This document shows positions 28,212-37,702 of a stretch of 64,000 nt of DNA, piece after piece (positions within the stretch are counted from its first letter, which is position 1; every line of letters begins with the position of its first letter). The stretch is from the NCBI RefSeq assembly GCF_001514125.1, contig NZ_KQ948556.1:1648-65647 (forward strand), written 5' to 3'. The stretch comes from Streptomyces longwoodensis. GTDB lineage: Bacteria; Actinomycetota; Actinomycetes; Streptomycetales; Streptomycetaceae. The notes beneath the pieces are model-generated. The model saw only the letters and a program-made list of their open reading frames with translations. It did no database searches and was not told the DNA's origin. The position numbers and the translations under genes were made by a program.

Positions 28212-29078
28212 ATGACGGAACTGCCCGCGCGTCGTCTGCTGCTGGTGCACGCGCACCCGGACGACGAGTCGATCAACAACGGCGCGACCATGGCGCGGTA
28301 CGCCGCCGAGGGTGCCCAGGTGACCCTGGTCACCTGCACCCTGGGCGAGCGCGGCGAGGTGATCCCGCCCGCGCTGCGGCACCTGACCGGTGCCGCGCTG
28401 GGGGAGCACCGGCTGGGTGAACTGACCGCCGCCCTGCGCGAACTCGGCGTCACCGACTCGGGCCTGCTGGGCGGCGCCGGGCGCTACGGCGACTCCGGGA
28501 TGATGGGCCTGCCCGACAACGACGACCCCGGCTGCTTCTGGCAGGCCGACGTCGACACCGCCGCCGCCTCCCTCGCCGAGGTCGTCCTGCGCACCCGCCC
28601 CCAGGTCGTCGTCACCTACGACGACCACGGCGGCTACGGCCACCCCGACCACATCCAGGCCCACCGCGTCGCCATGCGCGCCGTCGAACTGGCCGCCGAT
28701 GCCGGCTGGACCGTCCCCAAGGTCTACTGGAACCGCGTCCCCCGCTCCGTCGCCGAGGACGCCTTCGCCCGGCTGCGCGCGGACCTGCCCGGGCTCCCCT
28801 TCGACCGGGTGGCCGCCGTGGACGACCTCCCCGGCGTCGTCGACGACGACCGGATCACCACCGCGATCGACGGCACCGCGTACGCCGGGGCCAAGGCCGC
28901 CGCGATGCGCGCGCACGCGACCCAGATCGACGTCGCCCCCGACGCACCGTACTTCGCGCTCTCCAACGAGCTCGCCCAACCCCTGTTCACCACCGAGTAC
29001 TACGAGCTGGTGCGCGGCGAGCGCCCCCGGGAGCGCGAGAGCGACCTCTTCGCCGGCGTCGAGGCGGTGGCCCGGTGA
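28212..29078 (+). CDS. mshB: mycothiol biosynthesis deacetylase MshB (PIG-L family)
   Basis: A 288-residue zinc deacetylase, ATG 28212. It removes acetyl from GlcNAc-inositol in mycothiol synthesis. Zinc ligands sit in HAHPDDES near the N-terminus and in GHPDHIQAHR (about residue 144-150). TLGERGEVIPP and GDSGMMG are MshB-type segments, distinguishing it from the mycothiol conjugate amidase Mca only in part. The next gene starts at the stop codon (GTGA overlap). Confidence 0.88.
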   Translation: MTELPARRLLLVHAHPDDESINNGATMARYAAEGAQVTLVTCTLGERGEVIPPALRHLTGAALGEHRLGELTAALRELGVTDSGLLGGAGRYGDSGMMGLPDNDDPGCFWQADVDTAAASLAEVVLRTRPQVVVTYDDHGGYGHPDHIQAHRVAMRAVELAADAGWTVPKVYWNRVPRSVAEDAFARLRADLPGLPFDRVAAVDDLPGVVDDDRITTAIDGTAYAGAKAAAMRAHATQIDVAPDAPYFALSNELAQPLFTTEYYELVRGERPRERESDLFAGVEAVAR

Positions 29079-29485
29079 CCGGCCGCGGTTCCCTGCTCGC
29101 CCAGCCCCTGCGGCCCCCCTCCGCCGGCCGGGCGGCCGGCTACCTGGGGCTGCTGCTGCTCGGCGCGGTCACCGGCGCCGCCGGTTCGCTGGTGCAGGCC
29201 GGGTGGTTCCCCGGCGGTCTGCTGCTCGCCCTCGCGGGCGCGGCCGGCCTGTTCCTCGGCGGCGCCCGGCTGGCCCGCAGCCGCGGCGGGGCCGTCGCCC
29301 CGGCGGCCGGCTGGATGGTCGCCGTCATCCTGCTCACCACCGCGCGGCCGGAAGGGGACTTCCTGTTCGGCGCGGGCGGCGGCTCCTACCTCTTCCTGCT
29401 CGGAGGCATGGCGCTGGCTGTGATCTGTGCCACCCTCGCCCCCCTGGGGCAACCGGCCGACCAGGACGTCCGACTTGGCAAGTGA
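29075..29485 (+). CDS. four-helix membrane protein (DUF6113-like)
   Basis: A 136-residue protein with GTG 29075 overlapping the mshB stop by four bases, so translation is probably coupled. Four hydrophobic segments follow an N-terminal cytoplasmic stretch of about 20 residues. No catalytic motif. The family name is from memory. Function unknown. Confidence 0.75.
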   Translation: MTGRGSLLAQPLRPPSAGRAAGYLGLLLLGAVTGAAGSLVQAGWFPGGLLLALAGAAGLFLGGARLARSRGGAVAPAAGWMVAVILLTTARPEGDFLFGAGGGSYLFLLGGMALAVICATLAPLGQPADQDVRLGK

Positions 29486-29639
29486 CGTACCACTTCGCCA
29501 CCGCGTGGGCGTGCGTATCCGGTGATGGTTTCCCCGGCGGTCGTGGGATACACGCCAGAAGTGGCCAGTATGGTGGTGCGCGCCGCCGAGCTGCCCGTGA
29601 GGTCGTGGCGGGCGGCGGAGCCAATCTGGAGAACCTGCC

Positions 29640-32081
29640 TTGAGTCGTGAAACTGACACTCCGTCCTCCGGGCCCAACGGGCGCGGCGGAGCCGCATACC
29701 CCTCGGGTACGCCGCCGTACGGGACCCCCGTGGTCCCCGCCGGCGGTACGGACGCGGGGCGCTCGGCGACGCAGCCGGAGGAACGCAAGACCGAGACCAC
29801 GCTGACGACCCGGATCCGCATCAACATCCCCGGATCCCGGCCGATTCCGCCGGTCGTCGTGCGCAAGCCCGTCACGGAGGCGGAGGCCACGGCGGAGGAC
29901 ACCGTCGCCCAGGCGCAGCCCGCGCCCGCCACGGCTCCCGCCGGCCAGGACCGGCCCGCCCCGCAGGCACCGGCGCCTGCCGAGGGCGCCCCGGCGGGCG
30001 AGGAGAAGACCAGCGACTGGTTCGCCCCCCGCAAGTCGGCCCCCGCCAAGGGCGGTCCGGGCGGTGCCGCGGCCAACGGCGCCGGGACGCCGGGCGGTTC
30101 GCCCGCCGGCTCCGGCACGGCCGCGACGGGGCCGGGCGCGGGCAGCGGCGCACCCACCGGTGCGGCTCCTGGTGCCCCCGCGGCGCCGGGCGGTCCCGGC
30201 GCGTCCACGCGGCCCGGTGCCGGACGGCCGGGTGGCGTGGTCGGCTCCATGGCAGCACCGGGCGCGCCGCGCCCCGGCGCCACCAACGGCGCGGGCCTGC
30301 CCGGCGCCACCGGCGGCCCCGTGGCTCCCGGGCACGGCGGTGGCACCGGCTCCTTCGACGTCACCGAGGCGCTCAACGCCGCCGCGCAGAACGGCCCCCG
30401 CCCCGGCCAGGACGGCGGCGAGGCACGCCCGGACGGGCTGCCGTACTTCGCCGACGGCACCGCGCAGGGCGGCGCACCGGGCGGACAGCCGCCGCAGGGC
30501 GGCCCGTTCGCCGACGCCGCCGGGCAGGGCTTCGGCGCCCCGGACGGCGTCCAGGGCGTCCAGGGCACCCAGGGCACCCAGGGCGGTCCGACCGGCCCGA
30601 ACGGCCAGGGCGGCCCCCAGGGCCAGGGCCCGCACGGCTACGAGAACTTCAGCGACTACGGCGACCAGGGCAGCCCCTACGGCACCGGCCCGGCCGGTCC
30701 CACCACCGGCCCCATGACCGGCCCCATGAACGGCGACGCCACGGCTGCGCTGCCGGTCGTCGGCGGCCCGCACGGCGCCGGCGTGCCCGGCGCCCCCGGT
30801 GCCGGCCCGAACGGCGCGCACGGCCTCGCGGGCCCCGGCACCCACCCCGGCGCCCCGGCCGCCCCCGGCGCCCGGCTGCCCGGCGGCGGGCTGAGCGACG
30901 ACACGGCGGTCCTCACCCCGCAGAAGCCGGCCGACCCCGGCGCCACCGGCAGCTTCCCGCGCCCCGACAACGTCTCCGGCCAGACCGTCACCAGCGGCAT
31001 CCCGGTCGTGCCCCCGGCCGACCGCAACGGTCCCTTCCCGCCCGGCGGGTCCGCCGACGGGCCGGTGCCGCACACCCCGTCGCAGCGCACCGAGCCGTCC
31101 GCGCAGGGCAAGTCCGCGCCCGCGGCGAAGAAGGCGAAGAAGAAGGGCCGCAGCAAGCTGGTCCTGCTCGGCGGGCTGGTCGTGCTCGCGGCGGTCGGCG
31201 CCTATGGCGCGGGCCTGCTGATGAACCACTCCGACGTGCCCAAGGGCACCACCGTGCTGGGCGTCGACATCGGCGGCGGCACCCGCGACGACGCCGTCAA
31301 GAAGCTCGGCGACGCCTTCGACCAGCGGGTCAACCAGGCGCTGAAGCTGTCCGTCGACGGGCAGACGGTCACCCTCAAGCCGGACCAGGCCGGCCTCCAG
31401 TTCGACCTGCAGGCCACGGTGGACGACGCGGCCCGCAGCGACTACAACCCGGTCTCGGTGATCGGCACGCTGTTCGGCCAGAAGCGCGAGGTCGAGCCCG
31501 AGATGCCGGTCGACGAGGAGAAGCTCGACGCGGCCCTGGAGACCGCCGCGGGCGGCGCGGGCAGCGCGAGCGACGGCACGATCAGGTTCGAGTCGGGCAA
31601 GGCCGTCCCGGTCTACGGCAAGGCCGGCCAGGGCATCGACACCACGCGGGCCGCCTCGGCGGTCGAGGAGGCCTACCGCACCCAGGTGGAGACCGGCGCC
31701 CCCACCACCGTGCGGGTCCCGACCACCAGCAAGCAGCCGACGGTGTCCAACGCCGAGGTCGACCGCATGATGAAGGAGTTCGCCGAGCCGGCCATGTCCG
31801 CGAAGGTCACGGTCAAGAGCGGCTCGCACGAGATCGCCTTCAGCCCCGAGAAGTCCCTGTGGAAGTTCCTCCGGGTCAAGGCGGTCAACGGCAAGCTCGT
31901 CGACAGCTACGACGAGGCCGCCCTGAAGGAGCTGTACGGCAGCACCTTCGACGGCGTGCTCGTCACCCGGGGCACCGGGCAGAAGACGCCCGTCACGGTC
32001 CAGGACGTGATCAGCGCCCTGCGCCCGGCACTGAAGAGCACCACGAACCGGGTCGCGGTCATCGAGACCGACCCCAGCTGA
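29640..32081 (+). CDS. large membrane-anchored protein with putative peptidoglycan-binding domains (YoaR/PG_binding_4-like)
   Basis: An 813-residue protein starting at the rare codon TTG 29640, with GGAGAA eight bases upstream; no ATG or GTG gives a better start. Residues 1-500 are Gly/Pro/Ala-rich and likely disordered, including a collagen-like Gly-x-x stretch with repeated GVQGTQG units (about 300-350). A Lys-rich stop and one membrane helix lie at about 500-525. The outer 290 residues contain TVLGVDIGGGTRDDAVKKL and two similar beta-rich repeats, as in YoaR-type putative peptidoglycan-binding proteins. Role probably in the wall. The gene stands alone, followed by a hairpin at 32095. Confidence 0.7.
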   Translation: MSRETDTPSSGPNGRGGAAYPSGTPPYGTPVVPAGGTDAGRSATQPEERKTETTLTTRIRINIPGSRPIPPVVVRKPVTEAEATAEDTVAQAQPAPATAPAGQDRPAPQAPAPAEGAPAGEEKTSDWFAPRKSAPAKGGPGGAAANGAGTPGGSPAGSGTAATGPGAGSGAPTGAAPGAPAAPGGPGASTRPGAGRPGGVVGSMAAPGAPRPGATNGAGLPGATGGPVAPGHGGGTGSFDVTEALNAAAQNGPRPGQDGGEARPDGLPYFADGTAQGGAPGGQPPQGGPFADAAGQGFGAPDGVQGVQGTQGTQGGPTGPNGQGGPQGQGPHGYENFSDYGDQGSPYGTGPAGPTTGPMTGPMNGDATAALPVVGGPHGAGVPGAPGAGPNGAHGLAGPGTHPGAPAAPGARLPGGGLSDDTAVLTPQKPADPGATGSFPRPDNVSGQTVTSGIPVVPPADRNGPFPPGGSADGPVPHTPSQRTEPSAQGKSAPAAKKAKKKGRSKLVLLGGLVVLAAVGAYGAGLLMNHSDVPKGTTVLGVDIGGGTRDDAVKKLGDAFDQRVNQALKLSVDGQTVTLKPDQAGLQFDLQATVDDAARSDYNPVSVIGTLFGQKREVEPEMPVDEEKLDAALETAAGGAGSASDGTIRFESGKAVPVYGKAGQGIDTTRAASAVEEAYRTQVETGAPTTVRVPTTSKQPTVSNAEVDRMMKEFAEPAMSAKVTVKSGSHEIAFSPEKSLWKFLRVKAVNGKLVDSYDEAALKELYGSTFDGVLVTRGTGQKTPVTVQDVISALRPALKSTTNRVAVIETDPS

Positions 32082-32094
32082 TCCGGTCCGTCCG

Positions 32095-32130
32095 CTGATC
32101 GCCGCATGACATCCGTCATGCGGCGATCAG
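32095..32130. terminator. hairpin upstream of the ABC/two-component operon
   Basis: Perfect 16-bp stem CTGATCGCCGCATGAC / GTCATGCGGCGATCAG with ATCC loop, 13 bases after the previous stop and 48 bases before the next start. Most likely a terminator. Its symmetry would also suit an operator. Confidence 0.6.
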
Positions 32131-32178
32131 GACCGCCGACACTGCCGCGACACCGTCCCGCCCGGCCACGATGGCCGC

Positions 32179-33150
32179 ATGACGACGACACAGGCGACCA
32201 CAGCGGCCGCGGGGGACACGGCACGGCCCGCGGTCGCCTTCGACCAGGTGACGAAGCACTACGGCGACGTACGCGCCGTCGACGGACTGAGCCTCACCCT
32301 GCACCCCGGGGAGACCGTGGCGCTGCTCGGCCCGAACGGCGCCGGCAAGTCCACCACCCTCGACCTGCTGCTCGGGCTGCGCCCCGCCGACACCGGCACG
32401 GTGCGCGTCTTCGGCACCAGCCCCCGCGAGGCGATCGTCGCCGGGCGGGTGGGCGCCATGCTGCAGAGCGGCGGGCTGATGGACGAGGTGACGGTCGGCG
32501 AACTGGTCCGGCTCGCCTGCGCCCTGCACCCGCGGCCCCACCCGGTGTCCGACGTCCTCGCCCGGGCCGGCGTCGCGCAGATCGCCGACCGCAAGGTCGA
32601 CAAGCTCTCCGGCGGCCAGGCGCAGCGGGTCCGCTTCGCGCTCGCCACCGCGGGGGACAGCGACTTGATCGTCCTGGACGAGCCGACCACCGGCATGGAC
32701 GTGACCACCCGCCAGGCGTTCTGGGCCACGATGCGCGAACAGGCCGAGCAGGGCCGCACGGTGCTGTTCGCGACCCACTACCTGGAGGAGGCCGACGCGG
32801 TCGCCGACCGGGTGCTGGTGCTGCACCGGGGCCGGCTGCTCGCCGACGGCACCGCCGCCGAGATCAAGGCCAAGGCGGGCGCGCGCCGCGTCTCCTTCGA
32901 CCTGGAGGGCGCCGTCGACGAGGCCACCCTGCGCGACCTGCCGTTCCTGACCTCCCTGACCGTGTCCCACGCCGGCCCCGCCGCGGCCCCCGGCCACCAC
33001 ACGGTCCGCATCCAGTCCTCCGACGCCGACGCGACCGTCCACGCCCTCTACGGCCTCGGCCTCTACCCCCGCAACCTCGAGGTCGCCGGGCTCGGTCTGG
33101 AGCAGGCCTTCGTCGCCATCACCGCCGCCGAGGAGGCGAAGCAGAAGTGA
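32179..33150 (+). CDS. ABC transporter ATPase (drug/export type)
   Basis: A 323-residue ATPase, ATG 32179. Walker A GPNGAGKST, signature LSGGQAQRVRFALA, Walker B LIVLDEPTTGMD, H-loop FATHYLEEADAV: the layout of DrrA/NatA-type exporters. Its end overlaps the permease gene start (GTGA). It is first of a four-gene operon with histidine kinase and response regulator. Confidence 0.92.
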   Translation: MTTTQATTAAAGDTARPAVAFDQVTKHYGDVRAVDGLSLTLHPGETVALLGPNGAGKSTTLDLLLGLRPADTGTVRVFGTSPREAIVAGRVGAMLQSGGLMDEVTVGELVRLACALHPRPHPVSDVLARAGVAQIADRKVDKLSGGQAQRVRFALATAGDSDLIVLDEPTTGMDVTTRQAFWATMREQAEQGRTVLFATHYLEEADAVADRVLVLHRGRLLADGTAAEIKAKAGARRVSFDLEGAVDEATLRDLPFLTSLTVSHAGPAAAPGHHTVRIQSSDADATVHALYGLGLYPRNLEVAGLGLEQAFVAITAAEEAKQK

Positions 33151-33887
33151 ACAGCCTGATCAAGCTGGAACTGACCCGCGCCCTGCGCAACCGCAAGTTC
33201 CTGTTCTTCTCGGTGATCTACCCGTCCGTGCTGTTCCTGCTGATCGCGGGCAGCGCCGACGCCACGGAGAAGATCGACGGGACGGGCCTGACCCTGCCGA
33301 CCTACATGATGGTCTCCATGGCCTCCTTCGGCGCCCTGACGGCCGTCCTGATGGGCAACAGCGAGCGCATCGCCAAGGAGCGCGAGAGCGGCTGGGTGCG
33401 GCAGCTGCGGCTGACCACCCTGCCGGGCCGCGGCTACGTCCTCGCGAAGACCGCGAGCGCGGCCGTGGTGAGCCTGCCGTCCATCGTGGTGGTGTTCGCG
33501 GTCGCCGCGACCGTCAAGGACGTACGGCTGGACGCCTGGCAGTGGCTCGCGCTCACCGGGTCGATCTGGGCGGGCAGCCTGGTGTTCGCCGCGCTGGGCG
33601 TGGCGCTCGGCTACCTCGCCGGCGGCGACGCGGTCCGCCCGATCACCATGATCACCTACTTCGGCCTGTCCATCCTGGGCGGCCTGTGGATGCCCACCAC
33701 CACCTTCCCGGGCTGGCTCCAGGACATCGCCAGGTGGGTGCCCACGCACGCGTACGCTGCCCTGGGGCAGGCCATCGAACAGAGCCGGGCCCCGCACATG
33801 ACGGACATCGCCCTCCTCGCCGTGTTCTTCGTCCTGTTCACGGGCGGCGCGGCCTGGCTGTACCGGAAGGACACGCTGAAGGCGTGA
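33147..33887 (+). CDS. ABC-2 type permease
   Basis: A 246-residue ABC-2 permease from GTG 33147, overlapping the ATPase gene by four bases. Six hydrophobic segments; MGNSERIAKERESGWVRQLR is the typical cytoplasmic loop, and GGLWMPTTTFPGWLQDIARWVPTHAY is the conserved segment before the last helices (shown only as landmarks). Together with the ATPase it makes an exporter, possibly for lipids or antimicrobial compounds. The stop overlaps the kinase start. Confidence 0.9.
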   Translation: MNSLIKLELTRALRNRKFLFFSVIYPSVLFLLIAGSADATEKIDGTGLTLPTYMMVSMASFGALTAVLMGNSERIAKERESGWVRQLRLTTLPGRGYVLAKTASAAVVSLPSIVVVFAVAATVKDVRLDAWQWLALTGSIWAGSLVFAALGVALGYLAGGDAVRPITMITYFGLSILGGLWMPTTTFPGWLQDIARWVPTHAYAALGQAIEQSRAPHMTDIALLAVFFVLFTGGAAWLYRKDTLKA

Positions 33888-35044
33888 GCGGCATCGGCAT
33901 CGGGCAGCGCCCCCGCAACCACAGGCAGCGCATGATGAAGCTGCTGTGGACGGGCATCTGGCTCGCCTACCTCAGCGCACCCGTGGGCGACCTGCTGCAC
34001 GGCGGTCACTCCGACCCGGTCCGCGTGCTCGGCGCACTGGGCCTGCTGGCCTTCGTGGCCTGGTACTTCGCGCTGGTGTTCCGCGCGGGGCGCGGGGAGA
34101 CCAACACGGTGGTGCTGGCCTCGCTGGCCGTCCTCGCCGCCCAGTCCGCCCTGCTCAGCCTCACCCTGGGCCGGGAGTGGCTGGTGCTGTTCGTGTACGT
34201 CTCCGTGGCCTCCGGCGCCGCCCTGCCGATGCGGTACGCGCGCTGGACCGTGCCCGGCACCTCCCTGCTGCTGACCGGGCTCGCCCTGGTCGTGCCCGAC
34301 GGCACGGAGTACCTGGCCGGGCTGCTGCTGCCGGCGCTGCTGGCCGGGTTCTCCATGACCGGCGTGCGCGAACTGATCCGGACCACGATCGAGTTGCGCG
34401 AGGCCCGCGCGACCGTCGCCTACCTCGCCGCCAACGAGGAGCGGCTGCGGCTGGCCCGGGACCTGCACGACCTGCTGGGCCACTCCCTGTCGCTGATCAC
34501 GCTCAAGAGCGAGCTGGCGGGCCGGATGCTCCCCGACCACCCCGACAGGGCGGCCCAGCAGGTCGCCGACATCGAACAGGTCAGCCGGCAGGCCCTGGTG
34601 GACGTGCGCGAGGCCGTGACCGGCTACCGGCGCGCCCGCCTCGCCGCCGAACTCGCCGGTGCGCAGGTCGCCCTGACCGCGGCCGGGGTCACCGCAGAAC
34701 TTCCCGTCGAACCCGACCTCGACGGCGTCCCCGAGGACAGCGAGGCCGCCCTGGCCTGGGCGCTGCGCGAGGCCGTCACCAACGTCGTACGGCACAGCGG
34801 GGCCCGCCGCTGCGTGGTCGGACTGGTCCGGCGCCAGACCCTGGACGGGCCGGTGCTGGAGCTGTCCGTCGAGGACGACGGCTCCGGGGGCTCCGGCACC
34901 GGGCCCGGGAACGGCCTCACGGGCCTCACCGAGCGCCTGGAGAAGGCGGGCGGCACCCTGGAGGCGGGCGGGACCCGGAAGGGCTTCCGGGTCGTCGCCC
35001 GCGTCCCGGCGGGCAGTCCGGCGCGCGTAGGATCCGCCCCATGA
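33884..35044 (+). CDS. sensor histidine kinase (NarL-group, DesK-like)
   Basis: A 386-residue kinase from GTG 33884 (GTGA overlap with the permease stop); ATG 33932 is an alternative. About five membrane helices in residues 20-150, no large outer domain, then HisKA_3 with RDLHDLLGHSLSL (phosphorylated His) and an HATPase domain with EAVTNVVRHSG (N box) and GNGLTGLTER (G box). The arrangement ABC exporter, DesK-like kinase, regulator suggests sensing of membrane or envelope damage. Confidence 0.92.
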   Translation: MSGIGIGQRPRNHRQRMMKLLWTGIWLAYLSAPVGDLLHGGHSDPVRVLGALGLLAFVAWYFALVFRAGRGETNTVVLASLAVLAAQSALLSLTLGREWLVLFVYVSVASGAALPMRYARWTVPGTSLLLTGLALVVPDGTEYLAGLLLPALLAGFSMTGVRELIRTTIELREARATVAYLAANEERLRLARDLHDLLGHSLSLITLKSELAGRMLPDHPDRAAQQVADIEQVSRQALVDVREAVTGYRRARLAAELAGAQVALTAAGVTAELPVEPDLDGVPEDSEAALAWALREAVTNVVRHSGARRCVVGLVRRQTLDGPVLELSVEDDGSGGSGTGPGNGLTGLTERLEKAGGTLEAGGTRKGFRVVARVPAGSPARVGSAP

Positions 35045-35655
35045 CGCGCACGATCAAGGTCCTGCTGGCGGAGGACCAGTCGATGGTCCGCGAGGCGCTC
35101 GCCGCGCTGCTCGGCCTGGAGGACGACATCGAGGTGGTCGCCCAGGTGGCCCGCGGTGACGAGGTCCTCGCGGTGGCGCGGGAGCACGACCTGGACGTGG
35201 CCCTGCTGGACATCGAGATGCCGGGCGCGACGGGCATCGAGGCGGCGGCGCAACTGCACCGCGCGTTCCCCTCGTTGAAGCTGGTCGTGCTCACCACCTT
35301 CGGCCGCCCCGGCTACCTGCGCAGCGCGATGGAGTCCGGCGCCGACGCCTTCCTGGTCAAGGACGCCCCCGCCGCCGAACTCGCGCAGGCCGTGCGCAAG
35401 GTGCTGGCCGGCGAACGCGTCATCGACCCCACCCTGGCCGCGGCCGCCCTCGCCGAGGGCGCCAACCCGCTGACCGACCGCGAGCGCGAGGTGCTGCGCG
35501 CGGCGGCGGACGGCTCCACCAACGCCGAACTGGCCGCGTCCCTGCACCTGTCCCAGGGCACGGTCCGCAACTACCTGTCCACGGCGATCCAGAAGCTCGC
35601 GGCCCGCAACCGGGCGGAGGCGGTCCGGATAGCGCGGGAGAAGGGCTGGCTGTAG
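35041..35655 (+). CDS. response regulator (NarL/LuxR type)
   Basis: A 204-residue regulator from ATG 35041, overlapping the kinase stop (ATGA). The receiver has E11-D12, D57 in LLDIEMPG as the phosphorylation site, and LVKD. The C-terminal LuxR helix-turn-helix is LTDREREVLRAAADG...SQGTVRNYLS. It most likely activates its own ABC exporter operon. Confidence 0.94.
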   Translation: MTRTIKVLLAEDQSMVREALAALLGLEDDIEVVAQVARGDEVLAVAREHDLDVALLDIEMPGATGIEAAAQLHRAFPSLKLVVLTTFGRPGYLRSAMESGADAFLVKDAPAAELAQAVRKVLAGERVIDPTLAAAALAEGANPLTDREREVLRAAADGSTNAELAASLHLSQGTVRNYLSTAIQKLAARNRAEAVRIAREKGWL

Positions 35656-35715
35656 CCGGCCGCACGAGCGCCGAAGCGTCGACATGGTGCGCGGGCGGGG
35701 GCGTCGGCCCGCCGC

Positions 35716-36567
35716 TCAGTTCATCAGCGCCCGCGCCGCCAGCGCCTCCGTCCGCACCCGGTCCGCCAGGCCCTCGTCCACCACCTCGACCAGCTGCGCG
35801 TACTCCTCCATCTCCTCGGCGCCCGTGACGAAGGCGCCCCGCTGCACCAGCAACTGCCCCCGCTCGTACCGCAGCCGGGCCGGGTGCGACGGCACCAGCA
35901 GCGCCAGCTCCACCGCCCACAGCGCCACGTCCGAGCGCTCGGGCCGGGCCGCCGCCCACGCCCGGATGTTGTTCAGCACCCGCAGCACCACCTCCAGCGG
36001 TGCGGCGGGCACCAGCATCGACGGCTCCAGCGGCGCCCCCGTCGCCCCGACCACCAGCACGTCCGCGTCCGCCCCGGACAGCACCCGGCCCCCGTCGAAC
36101 GGGTCGGCCAGCACCTGCTCCTCCCGCGGTCCGAACCCCACGACGAAGTGGCCGGGCAGCGCGACCCCGTACACCGGGGCCCCGGCCCGCCGGGCGACCT
36201 CCAGCCACACCACCGACAGCAGGATCGGCAGCCCCCGCCGCCGCAGCAGCACCGAGTGCAGCAGCGACGACTCCAGCCGCTGGTAGTCCGCGGCGGTACC
36301 CCGGTACCCGTACCGCTCGCCGAGCAGGTTCCGCAGGGCCACCGCCCAGGAACGCGGATCGCCCGGCCGGAACGGCACCTCACCGGCCAGCCGGTCCAGC
36401 TCCAGTTGGGCCGCGTCCAGGCCGGCCTCGTCCAGCGTCCCGTCGGCCTGCGCGCCGATCAGCAGGCACAGCACGGACAGGTCGGGCCGCTCGGCGCGCG
36501 CCTCCTCGGCGAACCGGCGCCGCAGCTCCGCGGCGCGCTCGGGCGACGGCGGCTCAGGGGAGTGCAT
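35716..36567 (-). CDS. SirB1/transglutaminase-like (Transglut_core2) protein
   Basis: A 283-residue protein from ATG 36567, which lies inside the upstream gene (14-base overlap). LRNLLGERYGYRG, RRRGLPILLSVVWLEVARR and PGHFVVGF form the core of SirB1-type transglutaminase-like domains. The C-terminal third is helical, TPR-like (LALLVPSHPARLRYERGQL). It has no signal peptide. Biochemical activity is not known for most of the family. The response regulator is convergent to it. Confidence 0.8.
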   Translation of the reverse strand: MHSPEPPSPERAAELRRRFAEEARAERPDLSVLCLLIGAQADGTLDEAGLDAAQLELDRLAGEVPFRPGDPRSWAVALRNLLGERYGYRGTAADYQRLESSLLHSVLLRRRGLPILLSVVWLEVARRAGAPVYGVALPGHFVVGFGPREEQVLADPFDGGRVLSGADADVLVVGATGAPLEPSMLVPAAPLEVVLRVLNNIRAWAAARPERSDVALWAVELALLVPSHPARLRYERGQLLVQRGAFVTGAEEMEEYAQLVEVVDEGLADRVRTEALAARALMN

Positions 36568-37561
36568 GACCGGGCTCCCGGTAGTGGTGGTAGGCGTGGT
36601 GCGCGGCGAAGCCGGTCCGGGCGTACAGTGCCCGCGCCCCGGCGTTGTCCGTCTCGACCTGGAGCCAGGCCGCCGAGGCGCCCTCCTGGAGGGCCCGCCC
36701 GGCCAGCGCGGCCATCACCGCCGTGGCCAGTCCGCGGCGCCGCTGCGCGGGGTCGACCTCGACCGCGGCGAACCCGGCCCACCGACCGTCCACGACGCAC
36801 CGCCCGATCGCGGCCGGCGCGGCGCCCTGGGCGCCCGGCACCGAGGCGAACCACACCGACGGCCCGCCGCTCAGCACCCGCAGGGCCACCTCGCTCACCC
36901 CCTTGCGCCCGTAGCGCGACAGCCAGGCCTCGTCGGCCGTCCGGGACAGCACGACACCCCCAGCGTCGCCCGTGTCGGCCACCGGTGCCAGGGCCCCGAC
37001 CCACAGTTCGGCCGTCACCTCGCGCACCCACCCGCGCCGCTCCAGCTCCGCGCACAGCAGCTCCTGGGTGCCCTCGGCGCCGGTCGCGGTCTGCACGTGG
37101 GCGGGCAGCCCGCGCGCGCCGTACCACCGCCGCACGGCGTCCAGCGCCTCGTCCAGCGGCACACCGGGGTCACCCAGCGGCAGCACCGAGTTGGCCCGCC
37201 TGGTGAACCCGGAGGCGGCCCGCAGCTCCCACTCGCCGAGCCGCTCGCGCTCCACGGGCGGCCAGGCGCGCGCGGAGACCCGCGCCAGCTCCTCGTACGA
37301 GGCGGCCGGCCCGCGGCGACGCGCCGGGGCGGCCGGGACGACCTTCCCGGCGACCAGCGAGCGTTCCGGCACGCGGACCACTTCCCCGTCCCGGCGTGTG
37401 ATCACCAGCACACCGTTGTCCCATGATGTGAGAACACCCACCGTGTCGGTGAATTTCGCGTCATCGGCGCCCCCGTCGTCCAGTCGCCGAACGGAGACAC
37501 GTTTGCCCACGTCAGCGGCGGTGATGCGGACTTCGAGGCGCCCGGCGGCCGAGATTTCCAC
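36554..37561 (-). CDS. GNAT-family N-acetyltransferase with N-terminal SH3-like region
   Basis: A 335-residue protein if GTG 37561 is used: AGGAGGGG lies about 11 bases upstream. ATG 37591 would add ten residues with no ribosome site. The N-terminal 70 residues (DVGKRVSVRRL, VGVLTSWDNGVLVITRRDG) resemble a small beta-barrel. The C-terminal GNAT domain has VEVDPAQRRRGLATAVM, the acetyl-CoA loop, and ALYARTGF. Substrate unknown. Cotranscribed with the SirB1-like gene. Divergent from fdxA. Confidence 0.82.
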   Translation of the reverse strand: MEISAAGRLEVRITAADVGKRVSVRRLDDGGADDAKFTDTVGVLTSWDNGVLVITRRDGEVVRVPERSLVAGKVVPAAPARRRGPAASYEELARVSARAWPPVERERLGEWELRAASGFTRRANSVLPLGDPGVPLDEALDAVRRWYGARGLPAHVQTATGAEGTQELLCAELERRGWVREVTAELWVGALAPVADTGDAGGVVLSRTADEAWLSRYGRKGVSEVALRVLSGGPSVWFASVPGAQGAAPAAIGRCVVDGRWAGFAAVEVDPAQRRRGLATAVMAALAGRALQEGASAAWLQVETDNAGARALYARTGFAAHHAYHHYREPGHALP

Positions 37562-37702
37562 AGGTCGGTCCACCCCTCCTGTTCGGATCATGCCCAGGAA
37601 CGGAGATACTAGGGGCGGGCATCGACGACGCCGCGCTCCCGCGCGCCAGGCGGCGGAGCCTGTGGGAGGCCCGCCAGCGCCCTATCGAGGAGGAACGACA
37701 GC

